Positions 16,226 to 24,182 of a stretch of 35,134 nucleotides of DNA are shown piece after piece (position 1 is the stretch's first letter; each line of letters begins with the position of its first letter). Position numbers and translations under genes: made by a program. The notes beneath the pieces were generated by a model, which was not told the DNA's origin, searched no databases, and worked only from the letters and a program-made list of their open reading frames with translations. Source of the DNA: an uncultured Lachnospiraceae bacterium (GTDB taxonomy: Bacteria; Bacillota; Clostridia; Lachnospirales; Lachnospiraceae); assembly GCA_902796595.1 (NCBI GenBank), contig CADBPM010000003.1, positions 1 to 35,134 of the forward strand, written 5' to 3'.

Positions 16226-18081
16226 AAAAACAAGCCAGAGGAATAAGCATTTATGTGATCGTGGTTCTTGTGCTTATGGCCTTCATGTTTATATCCGATC
16301 AGATATTTTCTTTGGACCATACTATTTACAACAACACAGATTTCACAACTGACATTACCGCCGGAAATGTGAACGAGGTTGAAATATACCAGAACCAGTC
16401 GGCGCCCGCCGGCGAAGTTGCTGTATCCTTCAAGGACGAAGAACGGAAGGCAGTTCATTTTTATGTGACAGATGTGGACAAGATCGTTTCAATAATGTCG
16501 GAGCATAGCTTCCACAATTATTATGTGCATGACGTATCGAAACAGAGCTGGGTCATGACAATCCTGCCATACATACTTATAGCTGTCATGTTCTTTATGC
16601 TGATTCTCTTTATGACAAATCAAGGAGCGGCAGCAGCGCAGAGCTCCGGTAATTCAAAGATGCTTGACTTCGGTAAGGCGCGGGCAGATATGACTACCGG
16701 TGATGATATGAAAAAGAAGGTCACTTTCGCTGATGTCGCCGGTCTTAAAGAAGAGAAAGAGGAACTTGAGGAAATTGTTGATTTCCTTAAGAATCCGGAT
16801 AAATTCAATTCACTTGGAGCAAGGATTCCTAAGGGCGTCATACTTACAGGTCCTCCGGGAACCGGTAAGACACTTCTTGCAAGAGCTGTTGCTGGTGAGG
16901 CAGGCGTGCCGTTCTTTTCTATATCAGGTTCCGATTTCGTTGAAATGTTTGTAGGTGTCGGTGCCAGCAGGGTGCGTGATCTTTTTGAGAGAGCAAAGAA
17001 TAATGCACCATGTATCGTGTTCATCGATGAGATCGATGCAGTGGCAAGGCGCAGAGGTACAGGTCTTGGCGGCGGCCATGATGAACGTGAGCAGACTCTT
17101 AACCAGATGCTTGTTGAAATGGACGGCTTTGGTATAAATGAAGGCATTATCGTAATGGCTGCAACGAACAGAGTCGATATTCTCGATCCGGCAATCCTTC
17201 GTCCTGGCAGATTTGACAGGAAAGTTGAGGTCGGGGCTCCTGATGTCAAGGAACGTGAGGAGATTCTTAAGGTTCATGCAAAGAACAAGCCTTTGGGGGA
17301 TGATGTAAAACTTGATGAGGTGGCTCAGACAACAGCGGGCTTTACCGGAGCTGATCTTGAAAATCTTCTTAACGAGGCTGCGATAAGAGCGGCGAGAGCA
17401 GACAGAGCCTATATTGATTCAGAGGATATAAAGAAATCATTCATAAAGGTTGGTATCGGAACTGAAAGAAAGAGTCATATCATTTCAGACAAGGAAAAGA
17501 AGATCACAGCTTACCATGAATCCGGTCATGCTATTCTTTTCCATGACCTTCCTGATGTAGGTCCTGTATATACTGTTTCTGTAATTCCTACGGGAAACGG
17601 GGCAGCAGGCTATACAATGCCTCTTCCTGAGAAGGATGAAATGTTCCTTACAAGAGGAAAGATGAGGCAGCAGATCATTGTAAGCCTCGGAGGCAGAGTT
17701 GCAGAAGAGCTTATTTTTGATGATGTGACAACGGGCGCTTCAGGCGATATCAAGAGTGCCACAAAGATTGCAAGGGCAATGGTCACAAGATATGGTTTTA
17801 CTTCAAGTCTTGGTCTTGTTAATTATGACAATGAAGACAACGAAGTGTTCATCGGCAGAGAAATAGGACATACTCATTCCTGCAGTAACGCTGTAGCGGA
17901 CAAGATCGATGATGAAGTAAAGAAGATCATCGATTCCTGCTATGAAGAGGCAAAGAGGATAATAAGCAGTCACATGGACGTGCTTCATGCGAGTGCAGCC
18001 CTTCTTATAGAGAAGGAAAGAATAGGCATGGATGAGTTTAATGCCCTGTTTGAAAAGACTGATGGTGAAATGTCACAATAA
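16222..18081 (+). CDS. ftsH: ATP-dependent zinc metalloprotease FtsH
   Basis: A membrane-anchored hexameric AAA+ protease that degrades misassembled membrane proteins and regulatory targets. It is 619 residues. Two transmembrane segments (about 7-25 and 112-132) flank an extracytoplasmic part. The AAA domain has Walker A GPPGTGKT (210-217), Walker B IVFIDEID, the pore loop FVGVGA region and the second region of homology [19 protein letters not shown]. The zinc site is HESGH with His432 and His436. The start is TTG at 16222, overlapping the hpt stop as TTGA, with GAGGAG upstream inside hpt. It is the last gene of the conserved block. Confidence 0.97.
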   Translation: MKKQARGISIYVIVVLVLMAFMFISDQIFSLDHTIYNNTDFTTDITAGNVNEVEIYQNQSAPAGEVAVSFKDEERKAVHFYVTDVDKIVSIMSEHSFHNYYVHDVSKQSWVMTILPYILIAVMFFMLILFMTNQGAAAAQSSGNSKMLDFGKARADMTTGDDMKKKVTFADVAGLKEEKEELEEIVDFLKNPDKFNSLGARIPKGVILTGPPGTGKTLLARAVAGEAGVPFFSISGSDFVEMFVGVGASRVRDLFERAKNNAPCIVFIDEIDAVARRRGTGLGGGHDEREQTLNQMLVEMDGFGINEGIIVMAATNRVDILDPAILRPGRFDRKVEVGAPDVKEREEILKVHAKNKPLGDDVKLDEVAQTTAGFTGADLENLLNEAAIRAARADRAYIDSEDIKKSFIKVGIGTERKSHIISDKEKKITAYHESGHAILFHDLPDVGPVYTVSVIPTGNGAAGYTMPLPEKDEMFLTRGKMRQQIIVSLGGRVAEELIFDDVTTGASGDIKSATKIARAMVTRYGFTSSLGLVNYDNEDNEVFIGREIGHTHSCSNAVADKIDDEVKKIIDSCYEEAKRIISSHMDVLHASAALLIEKERIGMDEFNALFEKTDGEMSQ

Positions 18082-18095
18082 AATGCACAAGGACG

Positions 18096-18113
18096 TTGAC
18101 AGGGTACTGTCAA
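18096..18113. repeat. Perfect 7-bp palindrome after ftsH
   Basis: TTGACAG and CTGTCAA are exact inverted copies around GGTA, 15 bases past the ftsH stop. No T run follows. It may be an operator or an RNA 3'-end stabiliser; TTGACA could also be a -35 for a weak CATAAA 18 bases on. Confidence 0.4.
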
Positions 18114-18172
18114 AATTACCATAAATAACTTCAAAAAGATACAATGTTTGTGCAGACTTATTTGTTAAACCG

Positions 18173-18181
18173 TGCTATAAT
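18173..18181 (+). promoter_or_regulatory. Extended -10 promoter of the candidate sRNA
   Basis: TGCTATAAT combines an extended -10 (TGn) with a perfect TATAAT. The -35 position at 17 bases upstream holds CAGACT, which is weak, as is usual for extended -10 promoters. Confidence 0.6.
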
Positions 18182-18188
18182 ATGTCTT

Positions 18189-18284
18189 GTAAACCCCAAT
18201 ACATTATATATAGTTTTTGCTACACCCCATAAGTAACAAAAATACCTTCTCCAAAAAGGACAGCTCCCCCAAGCTGTCCTTTTT
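18189..18284 (+). ncRNA. Candidate small RNA with C-rich motifs (or nth leader)
   Basis: From a start near 18189 to the end of a strong terminator at 18284 is about 96 bases with no open frame. The region is A/T-rich and little structured except for three C-rich patches, CCCC at 18194-18197, CCCC at 18225-18228 and CTTCTCC at 18246-18252, plus CCCCC in the terminator loop. Unpaired C-rich patches are known in several Firmicute sRNAs that pair with Shine-Dalgarno sequences. The alternative is an attenuated leader of nth, whose ribosome binding site lies 17 bases past the terminator. Confidence 0.5.
18253..18284 (+). terminator. Intrinsic terminator between ftsH and nth
   Basis: A 13-bp perfect stem AAAAAGGACAGCT (18253-18265) with AGCTGTCCTTTTT (18272-18284) and a CCCCCA loop. 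No room for a promoter remains before nth (18315), so nth must rely on read-through. Confidence 0.92.
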
Positions 18285-18314
18285 ACTTTATACAAAATTA
18301 AAAGGAGGCAGATT

Positions 18315-18956
18315 GTGACAGAAGAAGAGAGAATAGCAGAGATTATAAGAAGACTTGTAGATAAGTACGGGTCTGGAGATAAGATATACTTAAATCATGA
18401 AAATCCATGGCAGCTTCTTTTTGCCACCATACTTTCAGCTCAGTGTACGGATGCCAGAGTAAATATCGTGACAAAGGCTCTTTATGCAAAGTATCCTACT
18501 TTGGAGAGTATTGCTGATGCCGACCATCACGAGTTTGAAGAGATGATAAGGCCTGCCGGTCTCTACCACAGCAAGGCAAAAAATATACTTGCCTGTGCGA
18601 AGGTCTTGATAGAAAAGTATAATGGGAAAGTTCCTTCTGATATAGATGAACTTACAAGTTTGCCGGGAGTAGGCAGGAAAACAGCCAATGTAATAAGAGG
18701 AAATATTTTCGGAATTCCAAGCATTGTAGTTGATACGCATGTAAAAAGAATTTCGAATAAATTAGGAATCACAGACGAAAGTGATCCTGTAAAGATCGAG
18801 CACGACCTTTACAGGAAATTGCCGGAGAGCGCGTGGATCCTTTGGAATATAGATATAATAGCGCTTGGAAGAAATATATGCTTTGCAAGAAAGCCAAAGT
18901 GCAGGGAGTGTTTTTTAAGAGACCTCTGTCCGTTAGGAACGGATGATGTCGTCTAA
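18315..18956 (+). CDS. nth: Endonuclease III
   Basis: A bifunctional DNA glycosylase/AP lyase that removes oxidised pyrimidines in base excision repair. The 213 residues match Nth. The helix-hairpin-helix LPGVGRKTANVIRG includes catalytic Lys122, and catalytic Asp140 lies in VVDTHVKR, 18 residues later as in the E. coli enzyme. The 4Fe-4S cluster is complete at the C terminus with Cys-x6-Cys-x2-Cys-x5-Cys (CFARKPKCRECFLRDLC). The start is GTG at 18315, with AAAGGAGG eight bases upstream. The last 24 bases overlap the end of the convergent TPR-like gene. Confidence 0.97.
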   Translation: MTEEERIAEIIRRLVDKYGSGDKIYLNHENPWQLLFATILSAQCTDARVNIVTKALYAKYPTLESIADADHHEFEEMIRPAGLYHSKAKNILACAKVLIEKYNGKVPSDIDELTSLPGVGRKTANVIRGNIFGIPSIVVDTHVKRISNKLGITDESDPVKIEHDLYRKLPESAWILWNIDIIALGRNICFARKPKCRECFLRDLCPLGTDDVV

Positions 18957-19544
18957 TTTTGACAAGACAATGTTGCGGCGGGCTTCTTCGAAATTTATGC
19001 CTGCTACGCTTTTTAATTCATCGATCTTATCAGCGTTTCCGTTCTCTTTATAATATTTTGCAAGAAGGATATAGGTTTCTTCTATATCACTTTCAATGGA
19101 AACAGCATAGGAGAGGACCTGCAGGGCGTCTTCATTTTTACCTTTTTCAAAAAGGAGCCTGCCCCATTTATTTAACAAACGCACGAGCCTTGAATAATTT
19201 TCGTCGCAGGCAGAGAGAAAGTTCAGATTTGCGGCTCCGTATGCAAGCTTGAGGTCTGTATTGGAGATTCCTGTGAGCTTTAAGATCTTTGCGTCAGCCA
19301 TTTTTTTAATGCCTTCTCTGGCAGCCCTTATCTCGATATCGGACTCATCCGTATCATAAGGAAGTGCGGCTTTAGCAAGGTCTATATAAGGGAGATCTGA
19401 AATATCCTGTTTCCTTGTATTGTTTGCCTGACGTTCCTTCTCCCAGAAGGCTTCATTTTTCTTTTGTTCAATTTTGCCTGTGTTTCGCATGGTGAAACGC
19501 AGCAGTGCAAAGGAGAGCAGTATGAATATTAATATTGTAGGCAT
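18933..19544 (-). CDS. Membrane-anchored TPR-like protein of unknown function
   Basis: A protein of 203 residues. One N-terminal hydrophobic segment (MPTILIFILLSFALLRF, 1-17) is followed by a charged stretch and a helical domain. The region from about residue 105 to 180 (YSRLVRLLNKWGRLLFEKGKNEDALQ, then a pair of helices with EETYILLAKYYKENG) looks like two or three tetratricopeptide repeats. The frame extends 15 codons further upstream, but AGAAGGAA sits correctly for the ATG at 19544, which also begins the membrane segment. It may be a scaffold. It shares its divergent promoter region with the microprotein-vanW unit and overlaps nth at its 3' end. I do not recognise a specific family. Confidence 0.7.
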   Translation of the reverse strand: MPTILIFILLSFALLRFTMRNTGKIEQKKNEAFWEKERQANNTRKQDISDLPYIDLAKAALPYDTDESDIEIRAAREGIKKMADAKILKLTGISNTDLKLAYGAANLNFLSACDENYSRLVRLLNKWGRLLFEKGKNEDALQVLSYAVSIESDIEETYILLAKYYKENGNADKIDELKSVAGINFEEARRNIVLSKLDDIIRS

Positions 19545-19576
19545 GATCTTAAATTCCTTCTTCTTTAATATTTGTC

Positions 19577-19605
19577 TTGAACCTGACACAATTATAAACT
19601 ATAAT
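19577..19605 (+). promoter_or_regulatory. Sigma-A promoter of the microprotein-vanW unit, with back-to-back -10 boxes
   Basis: TTGAAC and a perfect TATAAT (19600-19605) are separated by exactly 17 bases. An opposite-strand TATAAT at 19596-19591 belongs to the divergent TPR-like gene, so the inverted pair ATTATA-AAC-TATAAT forms two facing -10 boxes. The two promoters probably exclude each other. Confidence 0.65.
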
Positions 19606-19640
19606 CGTTAAATGTGACAGACTTTAAGGAGGATTTATAT

Positions 19641-19742
19641 ATGAGATTTTTTATCAAGCACACCAGAACCATTACTGTGGTTATCGCTGTTATACTTGTA
19701 GTGGCAATGATAGTACCACTTCTTTCGAGTGCTATAAGTTAA
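19641..19742 (+). CDS. 33-residue membrane microprotein
   Basis: A short frame beginning MRFFIKHTRTITVV and ending LLSSAIS, 33 residues, with a perfect AAGGAGG seven bases before the ATG. The N terminus has Arg, Lys, His and Arg, and residues 11-28 form one continuous hydrophobic segment, so a single-pass inner-membrane peptide is likely. It directly follows a good promoter and is 25 bases ahead of the vanW-family gene, so it is co-transcribed with it. I know of no family. The strong ribosome binding site, the promoter and the positive-inside pattern support translation. It could be a toxin-like or regulatory membrane peptide or an accessory of the VanW protein. Confidence 0.65.
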   Translation: MRFFIKHTRTITVVIAVILVVAMIVPLLSSAIS

Positions 19743-19767
19743 ATTTCGGGTTACAGGAAAGCGGAAA

Positions 19768-21297
19768 ATGAAAAAGAAGATAATAGTTGTGTACAGTATT
19801 GCTGCCGTTCTTGCACTTGTTGCCATTGTTGCAGGTGTAAGCGTAAACGCTATGGAAAAGACTGTACAGCCAGGTAAAATACCACAGGGCTATTCTGTCA
19901 ACGGAATAGCTATCGGGGGCAAAACTCCAAAGGAAGCGGCGGCACTTGCCGATGCTCTTGCAAAAAAAGTGGGCAAGACAGAGCTTATTGTAAATGTAGG
20001 CGATGCAGGAACTGAATCGGTCAGTTTTGCGGAGCTTGGTGTAAATGCATCTGCGGATGCCTTTATCGACAAGGCTTCAAAAGTAGGCACCGAGGGAAAC
20101 CTTATCGAACGTTATATGGAAATAAAGGATGCCGAGGAAAAACCTGAAGATTATAAGTTCAATCTTCAGTTTGATGCTACACTTGTCGATAAGTTTGTTA
20201 AGGATGTTTATAAGAAGTATAAGACAGATGCTGTAAATGCCACGCTTACCAGACAGAATGGGCAGTTTATCATAGGACATGGTCAGACAGGAAGGAAGAT
20301 CTACTATAAAAAGAGTCTTGATACAGTAAACCAGGTGCTTTCCTCCTTTGAATTGCCGGAAGGAGCCGAAAGCTGGGATGATCCTGTATGTTCCTTTGAT
20401 CTTGTTACGGTAAAGCCTAAATATGATGAAGAAAGTCTTGCCATGGTAACGGATGTTCTGGGTACTTATACGACCAATTACGGAAGCAGTACAACGGGGC
20501 GTGCGACTAATGTTGAAAATGGCTGCAGGCTTGTAAATGGCATCCTTCTTATGCCGGGAGAGCAGGTTTCTGTAAATGACAGGATGTATCCTTATACTAT
20601 CGAAAATGGATATGCAGAAGGTGGAGCCTATGTCAACGGCAAGATTGTGGCAGATGTGGGCGGAGGTATATGTCAGGTATCGACAACACTCTACAATGCG
20701 GTGCTTTATGCGGAGCTTGAAGTTGTTGAAAGATTCAACCACTCAATGACAGTTGACTATGTTCCTCTGTCAAGAGATGCAGCTATCGCCGGAGACTGGA
20801 AGGACTTTGTATTCAGAAATAATACAGAATATCCTGTTTATGTTGAAGGAATCGCAGGCGGCGGCAACATTACTTTTAACGTGTATGGTCATGAGACACG
20901 TGATACTGTACACAGAAAGCTTGAATTCGAATCAAAGGTACTGAAGACAATACCGCCTGAAAAGGATAATGTGACCATAGATAAGACAAAGCCTGCGGGC
21001 TTTATGCAGGTGACACAGGGAGCCTATACCGGCTATGAGTCGCAGCTTATCAAAAAGGTTCTTATAGACGGAAAGGTTACAGAGGAGTCAGTTGTCAACT
21101 CAAGTAAGTATAAGGCAGTCGGAAGATACGTTATAAAAGGACCTGATGAAAAGAATGCTTCTGGTTCTGCGATAGATGTTGAAAAAAAAGGCGACAAAGA
21201 AAAGAAAGCATCCGACAGTAAAAAGGAATCAGAAAAAAGGTCTGATGATGATGGAAAAGAAAAAAAGAAAAGCACCCGTGAGAAAGATGAAGAATAA
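19768..21297 (+). CDS. VanW family protein with G5-like domain
   Basis: A 509-residue surface protein. Residues 5-26 are a membrane anchor or signal segment. About 30-210 holds two peptidoglycan-binding-4-like units (SVNGIAIGGKTPKEAAALAD, then a second near 110-200). The VanW domain runs from about 240 to 375 with its hallmark residues: N-V-E-N-G, MPGEQVSVNDR, DVGGGICQVSTTLYNA and ERFNHSMTVDYVP. A G5-like domain follows near 395-455 (VTQGAYTGYESQLIKKVLIDG). The last 45 residues are almost only Lys, Glu, Asp and Ser. VanW is named after a vancomycin-resistance cluster gene of unknown function; stand-alone copies like this are common in Clostridia and do not imply resistance. AGGAAAG precedes the ATG. 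Confidence 0.9.
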   Translation: MKKKIIVVYSIAAVLALVAIVAGVSVNAMEKTVQPGKIPQGYSVNGIAIGGKTPKEAAALADALAKKVGKTELIVNVGDAGTESVSFAELGVNASADAFIDKASKVGTEGNLIERYMEIKDAEEKPEDYKFNLQFDATLVDKFVKDVYKKYKTDAVNATLTRQNGQFIIGHGQTGRKIYYKKSLDTVNQVLSSFELPEGAESWDDPVCSFDLVTVKPKYDEESLAMVTDVLGTYTTNYGSSTTGRATNVENGCRLVNGILLMPGEQVSVNDRMYPYTIENGYAEGGAYVNGKIVADVGGGICQVSTTLYNAVLYAELEVVERFNHSMTVDYVPLSRDAAIAGDWKDFVFRNNTEYPVYVEGIAGGGNITFNVYGHETRDTVHRKLEFESKVLKTIPPEKDNVTIDKTKPAGFMQVTQGAYTGYESQLIKKVLIDGKVTEESVVNSSKYKAVGRYVIKGPDEKNASGSAIDVEKKGDKEKKASDSKKESEKRSDDDGKEKKKSTREKDEE

Positions 21298-22267
21298 TGA
21301 CAGAGAGCATTTCCTGACAGACAGTATTTATGAGCGCAGTGTTATAAAGCAGCTGCATCTGCGCTCGGATAAGAGTAGGTTGTTCGCTGCGTATAATGGT
21401 GGAAGCGCTGTTGCAAGGGCAGGTGATACGGCAGGATATGAGGCTGCCGTATCACGCTGCCTTTTTTTAAAACAGGGTGAAGACTTCATTATAGATAAAA
21501 ATACTGTTTTAGATATGGAGAGAAGCCTTGCGTGCAGGGGTGCCTACATATCTTCTTTCAGAGCAGAGGTTCTGGCGGGAAATACGTTCAGGGAAGAAGA
21601 ACTAAGAAGCCTTGTTGTATCTCTTTCAGAGGTTGCTGCGGCTTACAATGCTGATGTGACAGGATTCAATGTTTTTTACGACAGCACTGATGAAACAAGG
21701 GTGATTCTTACAGCAGCAGGAAGTGTAAAAAAAGTTTCTGCAGCTTTATGGCAGATGGCAAGCATTTATCCGAGTGAGGATATCGTTGTAACCGGAGTTG
21801 CCGCAAGAAGCGGCATGAAGCAGGTCTTTAAGGAAAATGAGAAAGAGATCCGGCGGAATTTTTCAGAACTTTTCTGTATGCGTGTGGAAAATATCGTTGC
21901 AGACAGACTCCCTTATGTGGAAATGGAGGTCTTGCCAAGTTTTTTTGCGACTGCCATTCAGCCTGCAGGTGCAGGTGGGATAGAAGCGGCATTCATGAGG
22001 CTTGGGGACAGAAAAAAAGCCGGAATGCAGATAGACCTTGATAAGCTTTCGCTTGATCAAGAAAGTGTTGAGCTGGCGGAATATTTCAACCTGAATCCCC
22101 TTAGAATGGACTCATACGGGTGTTACGTCATCGCACTGCCGGACTCGGAAGCGGCTGTTAGTGCTCTTAGAAGAGCTGGCATCAATGCAGTGTGTGTAGG
22201 CAAGGTTACAAAGGAACTGAAACGTGTGATAAACTGTCAGGATGAAACAAGATACATGACATTATAA
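21248..22267 (+). CDS. AIR synthase/HypE-like (PurM superfamily) protein
   Basis: About 339 residues. The C-terminal half resembles the ATP-binding and C-terminal domains of the PurM/HypE/SelD superfamily: DIVVTGVAARSGMKQVF near the middle and, at the end, AEYFNLNPLRMDSYGCYVIA followed by a D-S-E-A-A-V-S-A-L-RRAGINAVCVGKV stretch, which matches the superfamily ending of NP-L-x-SeG plus a GxxAxxIG strand. The N-terminal half is divergent. No hydrogenase or purine genes are nearby, so the substrate is unknown. The start is uncertain: ATGs at 21245, 21248 and 21251 share AAAAAAGG, and an ATG at 21287 begins the better-conserved part. It overlaps the vanW end by about 50 bases in another frame, suggesting coupling. 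Confidence 0.6.
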   Translation: MMEKKKRKAPVRKMKNNDREHFLTDSIYERSVIKQLHLRSDKSRLFAAYNGGSAVARAGDTAGYEAAVSRCLFLKQGEDFIIDKNTVLDMERSLACRGAYISSFRAEVLAGNTFREEELRSLVVSLSEVAAAYNADVTGFNVFYDSTDETRVILTAAGSVKKVSAALWQMASIYPSEDIVVTGVAARSGMKQVFKENEKEIRRNFSELFCMRVENIVADRLPYVEMEVLPSFFATAIQPAGAGGIEAAFMRLGDRKKAGMQIDLDKLSLDQESVELAEYFNLNPLRMDSYGCYVIALPDSEAAVSALRRAGINAVCVGKVTKELKRVINCQDETRYMTL

Positions 22268-22300
22268 TGAAAGCGCATGGAAAAAAATCACAAAAATTTC

Positions 22301-22329
22301 TTCTTATGATGAGGGAAACTACTTATAAT
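22301..22329 (+). promoter_or_regulatory. Candidate upstream promoter of the Lrp-aminotransferase operon
   Basis: TTCTTA and a perfect TATAAT are separated by 17 bases. It lies 116 bases before the Lrp start, upstream of a second candidate promoter. Confidence 0.4.
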
Positions 22330-22385
22330 GTATAAATAGTGACTTTGGATTTGTGAAAAAAATTTAAAGTTTGACAGATTTGGAC

Positions 22386-22415
22386 TTGTTTGCAAGGAAA
22401 GAATGATGTATCATT
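22386..22415 (+). promoter_or_regulatory. Lrp-operon promoter with -10 inside a palindrome
   Basis: TTGTTT and TATCAT are spaced 17 bases apart. The -10 lies inside the perfect dyad AATGAT-GT-ATCATT (22402-22415). Lrp/AsnC genes are often autoregulated, and this is a natural operator position. Confidence 0.5.
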
Positions 22416-22444
22416 AATGTAATTGAAAGTTAGGGAGCAGATTT

Positions 22445-22942
22445 ATGGAAAATAATGAACTTAGGAAAGAAATACTTAAAGCCATAGATAAGAACAGCAG
22501 GTTTTCTTATGAGGATTTAGGGGAAATGTTAGGCGTATCAGCTAATGTAGTTGAGGCTGAAATGCATGCCATGCAGGCTGAAAAGGTCATCTGCGGTTTT
22601 CCTACTATAATCGACTGGGATAAGACGGAAGAGGAAAGAGTCACAGCGCTTATAGAAGTAAAGATATCTCCTAAGCGCGGGCAGGGCTATGATTATCTTG
22701 CGGAGCGCATATATAAGTTCGAAGAGGTATCTTATGTATACCTTATGTCTGCCGACTACGATCTTATGGTCATAGTTGAAGGCAAGACGATGAAGGAAGT
22801 TGCACATTTTGTGTCCAGCAAGCTTTCGCCTATGGATTCAGTTTTAAGTACGGCAACTCATTTTGTACTTAAAAAGTATAAGGAACGCGGAATACAGTTT
22901 GTTGAAGAAGATAAGGATGAAAGGCAGCTGATAACACCTTGA
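22445..22942 (+). CDS. Lrp/AsnC family transcriptional regulator
   Basis: A regulator of 165 residues in the leucine-responsive family. The N-terminal helix-turn-helix covers about 5-55 (SRFSYEDLGEMLGVSANVVEAEMHAM), and the C-terminal ligand-sensing RAM/AsnC domain covers about 68-150 (ALIEVKISP, YVYLMSADYDLMVIVEG, VLSTATHFVLK). RAM domains bind amino acids and assemble octamers. TAGGGAG precedes the ATG. The stop overlaps the aminotransferase start (TTGA), a pairing seen across Clostridia, so an amino acid linked to that enzyme is the likely ligand. A palindrome over its own -10 suggests autoregulation. Confidence 0.92.
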   Translation: MENNELRKEILKAIDKNSRFSYEDLGEMLGVSANVVEAEMHAMQAEKVICGFPTIIDWDKTEEERVTALIEVKISPKRGQGYDYLAERIYKFEEVSYVYLMSADYDLMVIVEGKTMKEVAHFVSSKLSPMDSVLSTATHFVLKKYKERGIQFVEEDKDERQLITP

Positions 22943-24102
22943 GAGAGATTTTGAATGAAGTGATCCAGGAAATACAGCCATCCGGGATCCGTAAATTTTT
23001 TGATATAGTAAGTACTATGAAGGACGCCATTTCGCTTGGCGTTGGTGAACCCGATTTTCAGACACCGTGGCATATCAGAGAAGAGGGTATATATTCACTT
23101 GAAAGAGGCAAGACTCATTACACATCAAACAGTGGACTTATGGAACTGAAGGTTGAGATAGCTTCGTATCTTAAAAGGAGATTTTCACTATCATACGATC
23201 CGGACAGTGAGATAATGATAACTGTCGGCGGCAGCGAGGCTATTGATATAGCTTTGAGGGCTATGCTTGATCCGGGAGATGAGGTTCTTATACCTCAGCC
23301 AAGTTATGTGTCATATCTTCCTTGTACAAAGCTTGCCGGTGGTGTGCCGGTACCTATAGAATTAAAGGAAGAGGATGAATTTAGGCTTACAGTCAACGAA
23401 CTTGAAGGAGCCTTAACGGACAAGACAAAGGTTCTTGTTCTTCCTTTTCCTAATAATCCTACTGGTGCTGTTTTGCCGAAAGAAGACCTTGTTAAGATTG
23501 CTAAGTTTGTCTGTGATCATGACCTTTTTGTGATCACTGATGAAATATATTCAGAACTGACATACAATGAAGAACATACATCTATTGCTTCACTTCCTGG
23601 AATGAAGGAACGTACCGTATACATTAACGGATTCAGTAAAAGTTATGCGATGACAGGATGGAGGCTTGGATATGCGTGTGCACCGGAAAGACTTCTGTCG
23701 CAGATGTTAAAGATCCACCAGTTTGCGATAATGTGTGCGCCTACAACAAGTCAGTATGCTGCAGTCGAGGCATTGAAAAATGGCGATGCAGATGTAGAAG
23801 AGATGCGTGATGCTTATGACAAGAGACGTAAGTATCTGCTTGCAGAATTGAGAAAAGCCGGATTTGACTGTTTTGAACCGGGCGGGGCTTTTTATGTATT
23901 CCCAAGTATTAAGAAGTTTGGAATGACATCTGAGGAGTTTGCAGAAACTCTTCTTAAAGAAGAAAAGCTTGCAGTTGTGCCTGGAGACGCATTTGGTGCC
24001 TGTGGAGAAGGATTTATCCGTATTTCGTATGCTTATTCGATTGAAAATCTGAAAACGGCTATGATAAGGTTGTCACATTTTGCGTCTGTTCACCTGAAAT
24101 AA
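22939..24102 (+). CDS. PLP-dependent class I/II aminotransferase (PatA-like)
   Basis: A fold-type I aminotransferase of 387 residues. Typical features are GVGEPDF near 35-41, YTSNSG (substrate/PLP region), the PFPNNPTGAV loop near 175, ITDEIYSEL with the PLP Asp and Tyr, the Schiff-base Lys234 in GFSKSYAMTGWR, and the substrate-carboxylate arginine in EGFIRISYA. It most resembles the aspartate/aromatic and N-acetyl-diaminopimelate (PatA) branch; the exact substrate cannot be read from sequence. The start is TTG at 22939, overlapping the Lrp stop. It is the second gene of a regulator-enzyme operon. A role in lysine or wall diaminopimelate synthesis is possible but unproven. Confidence 0.88.
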   Translation: MREILNEVIQEIQPSGIRKFFDIVSTMKDAISLGVGEPDFQTPWHIREEGIYSLERGKTHYTSNSGLMELKVEIASYLKRRFSLSYDPDSEIMITVGGSEAIDIALRAMLDPGDEVLIPQPSYVSYLPCTKLAGGVPVPIELKEEDEFRLTVNELEGALTDKTKVLVLPFPNNPTGAVLPKEDLVKIAKFVCDHDLFVITDEIYSELTYNEEHTSIASLPGMKERTVYINGFSKSYAMTGWRLGYACAPERLLSQMLKIHQFAIMCAPTTSQYAAVEALKNGDADVEEMRDAYDKRRKYLLAELRKAGFDCFEPGGAFYVFPSIKKFGMTSEEFAETLLKEEKLAVVPGDAFGACGEGFIRISYAYSIENLKTAMIRLSHFASVHLK

Positions 24103-24122
24103 TGTTGCAGAGCGCGTAAGTA

Positions 24123-24151
24123 TTGTATGGCTTCTTGATACGACAGATAAT
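24123..24151 (+). promoter_or_regulatory. Candidate promoter of cheX
   Basis: TTGTAT and GATAAT are separated by 17 bases, ending 31 bases before the cheX start. Confidence 0.4.
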
Positions 24152-24182
24152 AATAACAATGCAGTAAGAAAAGAGGCGGGTC

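Noticed and set aside
16620..17249. A 209-codon minus-strand frame inside ftsH
   Set aside because: It is antisense to the conserved AAA domain; its composition reflects complementary codons and it has no ribosome binding site.
20077..20742. A 221-codon minus-strand frame inside the vanW gene
   Set aside because: Antisense to a clear VanW domain with no start signals.
19768..21297. The VanW protein as evidence of a vancomycin-resistance cluster
   Set aside because: No vanA/B-type ligase, vanH or vanX nearby. Stand-alone VanW proteins are common in Clostridia.
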